Shown here: positions 42,111 through 44,906 of the stretch, piece after piece | How positions within the stretch are numbered: the first letter of the stretch is position 1 | Layout: each line of letters begins with the position of its first letter | Assembly (NCBI GenBank): GCA_964454015.1 | Contig: CAYVQF010000050.1 | Location: 1 to 44,906, forward strand | Source: CAYVQF01 sp964454015 | Lineage (GTDB): Bacteria; Myxococcota_A; Bradymonadia; UBA4248 | Direction: 5' to 3' | DNA: 44,906 nt | The notes under the pieces: generated by a model | What the model saw: only the letters and a program-made list of their open reading frames with translations | Told to the model about the DNA's origin: nothing | Databases searched by the model: none | Position numbers and translations under genes: made by a program

Positions 42111-42151
42111 TTCAATAGTTGAATTGCCAAAAGCCTTGAATGCCGTAAGAT
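42111..42151 (+). promoter_or_regulatory. Predicted cheB promoter with adjacent dyad
   Basis: TTGCCA (42124-42129, five of six to the -35 consensus), a 16-base spacer and TAAGAT (42146-42151, four of six to the -10) lie about 70 bases before cheB. The dyad TTCAATAGTTGAA (42111-42123) abuts the -35 and could bind a regulator. A short GGGGA-CCT-TCCCC stem (42167-42179) lies in the leader. The 41980-42219 gap also serves the divergent TPR gene. Confidence 0.45.
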
Positions 42152-42219
42152 TGCCCGGGAACAAGCGGGGACCTTCCCCAAACCACCCCTTTCATCGTTA
42201 GCCCCTTACGCCCTCTTTC

Positions 42220-43260
42220 ATGAAGACCGTACTCCTCGTCGACGACTCTGAGACCGCGCGTTTGCTCTTGCGACGCATCATCGACGCCGATCCAGAGATG
42301 CAGGTCGTCGCCGAAGCCCGCGATGGCGCCGAGGCCGTCGCCCGCACCCGCGCAGTGCAACCCGATCTCGTCGTCATGGACGTACAGATGCCCCACATGG
42401 ACGGCTTTGAAGCCACCCGGCGCATCATGACCGAGACCCCGACCCCCATCGTCATCGCCACCACGACCCTCACCCAGCACGAGGTCGAAGTCTCCTTCAA
42501 AGCCCTCAGCAATGGCGCGCTGCTGGCGCTGCAAAAACCCCCTGGACCCGCCGACCCAGACTTCAACAGCAAAGCGGCTTACTTCCGCCGCATGCTCCGC
42601 CTGATGGCCGAGGTCCGGGTCCACCGCCGTCTCTTCAACACCCAGCGCCCCCTCACCCCGCCCACCCAGGCTCGCGCCGCCGATCTCGTGGCCATCGCCG
42701 CCTCCACGGGCGGCCCCGCCGCCATCAATGCCGTCCTCGCCCCCCTGCCCGCCGCCTTCCCCCTGCCCATCGTCATCGTGCAGCACATCGCCAAGGGCTT
42801 CTCCGCCGGCTTCGCCCGCTGGCTCAACTCCGAGCTCACCCTCCCCGTCGCCCTCGCCACCCACGGCGAGCGACCCCAACCGGGCCACGTCTACCTCGCC
42901 CCGGACGACCTCCACCTCGCCGTCGCCCATGACGGCACGCTCCAGCTCTCCGCAGACGAGCCCCTCCATGGCTTCCGACCCTCGGCGGATCACCTCTTCC
43001 AGAGCATCGCCACCCACCTCAGAACCCGCAGCATCAACGTCATCCTCACCGGCATGGGCGAGGATGGTGCCCGCGGCCTCGAAGCCGTGCACCGCGCCGG
43101 CGGCTGGGTCATCGCCCAGGACGAAGAGAGCGCCGTCGTGTGGTCCATGCCGCGCGCCGTCATCGAGAGGCGCTGCGCCGACGACGTCCTGCCCGTCAGC
43201 CAGATAGGCGAGATGCTATGCTCTCTCTTGAATATCCCCAGCAATCGCACCCAGCGCTAG
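42220..43260 (+). CDS. cheB: CheB chemotaxis methylesterase/response regulator
   Basis: 346 residues, the usual length. A receiver domain (1-125) has Asp8-Asp9, phospho-Asp54 (VVMDVQMPHMDG) and Lys105 in LQKP. The CheB methylesterase domain (about 150-340) has catalytic Ser162 (AASTGGP), His189 (VQHIAKGFSAGFARWL) and Asp282 (LTGMGEDGARG). The enzyme removes methyl groups from glutamate residues of chemoreceptors and deamidates glutamine; phosphorylation by CheA activates it. No cheA, cheR or receptor gene is in this window. ATG 42220 lacks a clear Shine-Dalgarno sequence. It converges on the alpha/beta hydrolase gene after 22 bases. Confidence 0.96.
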   Translation: MKTVLLVDDSETARLLLRRIIDADPEMQVVAEARDGAEAVARTRAVQPDLVVMDVQMPHMDGFEATRRIMTETPTPIVIATTTLTQHEVEVSFKALSNGALLALQKPPGPADPDFNSKAAYFRRMLRLMAEVRVHRRLFNTQRPLTPPTQARAADLVAIAASTGGPAAINAVLAPLPAAFPLPIVIVQHIAKGFSAGFARWLNSELTLPVALATHGERPQPGHVYLAPDDLHLAVAHDGTLQLSADEPLHGFRPSADHLFQSIATHLRTRSINVILTGMGEDGARGLEAVHRAGGWVIAQDEESAVVWSMPRAVIERRCADDVLPVSQIGEMLCSLLNIPSNRTQR

Positions 43261-43282
43261 CGCCCCCGTCCGCGCGCCCGCC

Positions 43283-44314
43283 TCAGCCGGCCACGGGGTC
43301 CACCGCCTGCACCCACGCCAACATGGGGGCAAAGACCCGCGTCGGCGCTTCGGGCGCGATGAAAAGATCCGCATGGGCGTACCAGTCCTCGGCCGTGCCC
43401 ACCTGGAGAAAGGACGGCGCCGCGCCGCCCCAGTAGCGCTCCACGGAGCGCACGGCCGAGGCGGGCACCACCCCGTCGCGGTTGGCCATGATCACCAAGA
43501 GGGGCAGGGTCACCGGGCGCAAGCCCTCAGCCACGTCCACACCGCTCACCCGCAGGCGCTTGTCCCGCACCCACTGCACCAGATCGCGGTTCAGAGCCGG
43601 GTCGGGGAAGGTCAGCGTCTGTAAGAGCAGAGGCCCCAGGCGCGGGTCCACGTGGCGGCGGTTGACGTAGTGGTCCAAGAGGGGGGTGCGCCCCAACACC
43701 GGCGAGAGGGCCTGCACCCAGCCCTCCCACCCGCGCAGCGCCACCGCCCCGACCAGGGTCGGGCAGGCGGCCAAGAGGGCCAAGGTAAAATGAACCTCCT
43801 GCCACACCAGCGGCGCGCCAATGGTCACGGCGGCGCCCAGAGGGCACGTCCCGGCCTCATGCAGGGCCAAGTAGGCATAGAGCACCGCCCCGCCGAGAGA
43901 GGCCCCGACGCCAACCACCTCGTCGCGCTCACTCTCGCTGTGGGCCAAGATGTGCCCCAAAATGGCCGGCAAATCCTCCTGGGCATAGGCGGCCATGGTC
44001 GGCGGCGCCGCCCCCTCGAGCTGCGGCCGCGCGGCCCCCTGCCCGCGCATGTCCACGGTCCACACCTCGTGGCCAGCCAACGCCGCTGCCTCGAGCAAGG
44101 ACGGCCCCTGGACGTGGAAACCAAAAATGAAAGCGTTCATGCCAAAACCCGGCACGAAGAGCAACGGCCGCTTGTGTCGGTCGAAATGCCGCGCCGACAC
44201 CACCCGCTTCCAATAGAGCAACCACTCGCCACTGCTCAGGTACCCTTCACTGCGTTGCAACACCGCACTCTCCTTTGTGAACCACGGGCATCGTGCTGCG
44301 AGCTCGTCCTTCAT
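43283..44314 (-). CDS. Alpha/beta hydrolase, lipase/PHA-related type
   Basis: 343 residues from ATG 44314; a longer frame to 44368 adds no conserved sequence. The fold is clear: oxyanion region LLFVPGFGMNAF, strand-turn WTVDMRGQGAARP, nucleophile elbow GVGASLGGAV (Ser139), acid turn MANRDGVVP (Asp280) and His314 in AEDWYAHADLF. Such enzymes cut ester, lipid or related bonds. The FVPGFG opening and the VDMRG turn resemble lipase and PHA-related hydrolases. No signal peptide is seen. The substrate is unknown. The gene is divergent from the DUF1294 gene. Confidence 0.85.
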   Translation of the reverse strand: MKDELAARCPWFTKESAVLQRSEGYLSSGEWLLYWKRVVSARHFDRHKRPLLFVPGFGMNAFIFGFHVQGPSLLEAAALAGHEVWTVDMRGQGAARPQLEGAAPPTMAAYAQEDLPAILGHILAHSESERDEVVGVGASLGGAVLYAYLALHEAGTCPLGAAVTIGAPLVWQEVHFTLALLAACPTLVGAVALRGWEGWVQALSPVLGRTPLLDHYVNRRHVDPRLGPLLLQTLTFPDPALNRDLVQWVRDKRLRVSGVDVAEGLRPVTLPLLVIMANRDGVVPASAVRSVERYWGGAAPSFLQVGTAEDWYAHADLFIAPEAPTRVFAPMLAWVQAVDPVAG

Positions 44315-44427
44315 CTCGCTAGCAAATCTGGGGCGGTGGCACAAGCGCGCGCCGCTTCCCTGGTGCAAAAGTCGGCGAGCTGGGCTTCAATGGGCAGGGC
44401 GCAAGCCGCGCTGACCGAAGGAGAGAG

Positions 44428-44817
44428 ATGCCGCCCCATCGCCCCCGCGCTGCCCTGCTCAACGTCGCCCTGGCTTACAGTCTGGTCGGTCACCTGGGCG
44501 CCATGTTCCTGCTCCGGCAGTGGCTCACCCTGCCCTGGCTGCCCCTCTCGGGCGGGGCCCTGCTGCTGCTCACGCTGTTGCCCCTCAATGGGTTGGCGGC
44601 GGCGCTCTTCGCATGGGACAAGCGCCAGGCGCGCCGGGCAGGCGCCCGCATCCCTGAGCGCCACCTGCTGCTGCTCGCGGCCAGCGGCGCCTGGATGGGC
44701 GCCTGGATCTGCGCCCGGGCCATCCGCCACAAGACCCGCAAGGGCCCCTTCAGGCTCGCCTTTGCCGGCGCGGTGACGGTGCACCTGTTGCTGCTGACGG
44801 CGATCCTGTGGTGCTGA
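44428..44817 (+). CDS. DUF1294 small membrane protein
   Basis: 129 residues. GAAGGAG sits close to ATG 44428. Three or four hydrophobic segments (about 8-28, 37-60, 78-97, 109-128) and the family motifs FAWDKRQARR (61-70), RIPERHLLLLAASGAWMGAW (74-93) and RHKTRKGPF (100-108) identify DUF1294. The family is conserved in many bacteria, sometimes fused to cold-shock domains, but its function is unknown. There is no signal peptide as such; the first helix anchors it. Confidence 0.9.
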   Translation: MPPHRPRAALLNVALAYSLVGHLGAMFLLRQWLTLPWLPLSGGALLLLTLLPLNGLAAALFAWDKRQARRAGARIPERHLLLLAASGAWMGAWICARAIRHKTRKGPFRLAFAGAVTVHLLLLTAILWC

Positions 44818-44869
44818 GCGCGCCGTGCGACGGCTTTCGCGCCCGCAATGCACCCTGATCCACGGTCAA

Positions 44870-44900
44870 GAAAATAAAAAACCCCGTTGTTCTTGGGTTT
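44870..44900 (-). terminator. Rho-independent terminator for a minus-strand gene beyond the right edge
   Basis: On the minus strand AAACCC (complement of 44895-44900) pairs with GGGTTT (complement of 44879-44884), followed by TTTATTTTC, a good U-run. A second perfect stem TCTTGG-GTTT-CCAAGA ends exactly at the window edge (44891-44906). This fits a gene entering from the right. The DUF1294 gene could use it less well, as no T-run follows on the plus strand. Confidence 0.6.
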
Positions 44901-44906
44901 CCAAGA

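Overview
This window is high-GC bacterial DNA, most likely from the Myxococcota or a close deltaproteobacterial relative such as a bradymonad-like lineage. The evidence is a C-terminal MYXO-CTERM surface sorting tail, repeated MopE-type Asp/Asn/Cys metal-binding motifs in secreted proteins, many Cys-rich lipoproteins, two giant TPR proteins and a high proportion of signalling genes. I see no tRNA, rRNA, insertion sequence, CRISPR array or phage genes. Nearly all long reading frames opposite the genes below look like GC-driven shadows.

Left part (1-10.6 kb): the 3' end of a gene for a low-complexity ERAPRE-repeat tail; a small secreted Tudor/SH3-like protein; a PHA synthase-like alpha/beta hydrolase (-); a coupled pair encoding an envelope protein and a metallophosphoesterase lipoprotein (-); and a probable mgtE - VTT membrane protein - hybrid histidine kinase unit (-), preceded by a leader with a dyad and a tiny Cys/His-rich ORF.

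Middle (10.6-29.5 kb): a YgiQ-type radical SAM protein and a TrmN6-like methyltransferase (+), then a VKOR-DsbA disulfide-forming fusion (+). A LysM/serine-hydrolase protein (-) follows. The long minus-strand operon reads from 27754 down to 16860: tetR, lipoprotein adaptor, an RND permease fused to a TolC-like outer-membrane channel in one 1483-residue polypeptide, a two-TM secreted protein, a lipoprotein, a beta-propeller protein, and an NlpC/P60-like/MopE/FG-GAP protein ending in MYXO-CTERM. Most of its junctions overlap by 1-13 bases, so efflux and surface proteins appear translationally coupled. rsmA (-) and a lone cyclic-nucleotide-binding protein (+) lie upstream.

Right part (29.6-44.9 kb): a MopE-motif exported protein (-); a unit of two giant TPR proteins plus a CrcB/FluC fluoride channel (-); a stand-alone CheB methylesterase (+) divergent from it; an alpha/beta hydrolase (-); and a DUF1294 membrane protein (+). 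The right edge holds a likely minus-strand terminator belonging to a gene outside the window.

The most unusual items are the RND-TolC fusion with a signal-peptide-like internal junction, its operon ending in a sorted surface protein, and the paired giant TPR proteins with a shared C-terminal domain. The Cys-rich exported proteins fit the presence of the VKOR-DsbA oxidase. This is an inference from content, not shown by linkage.
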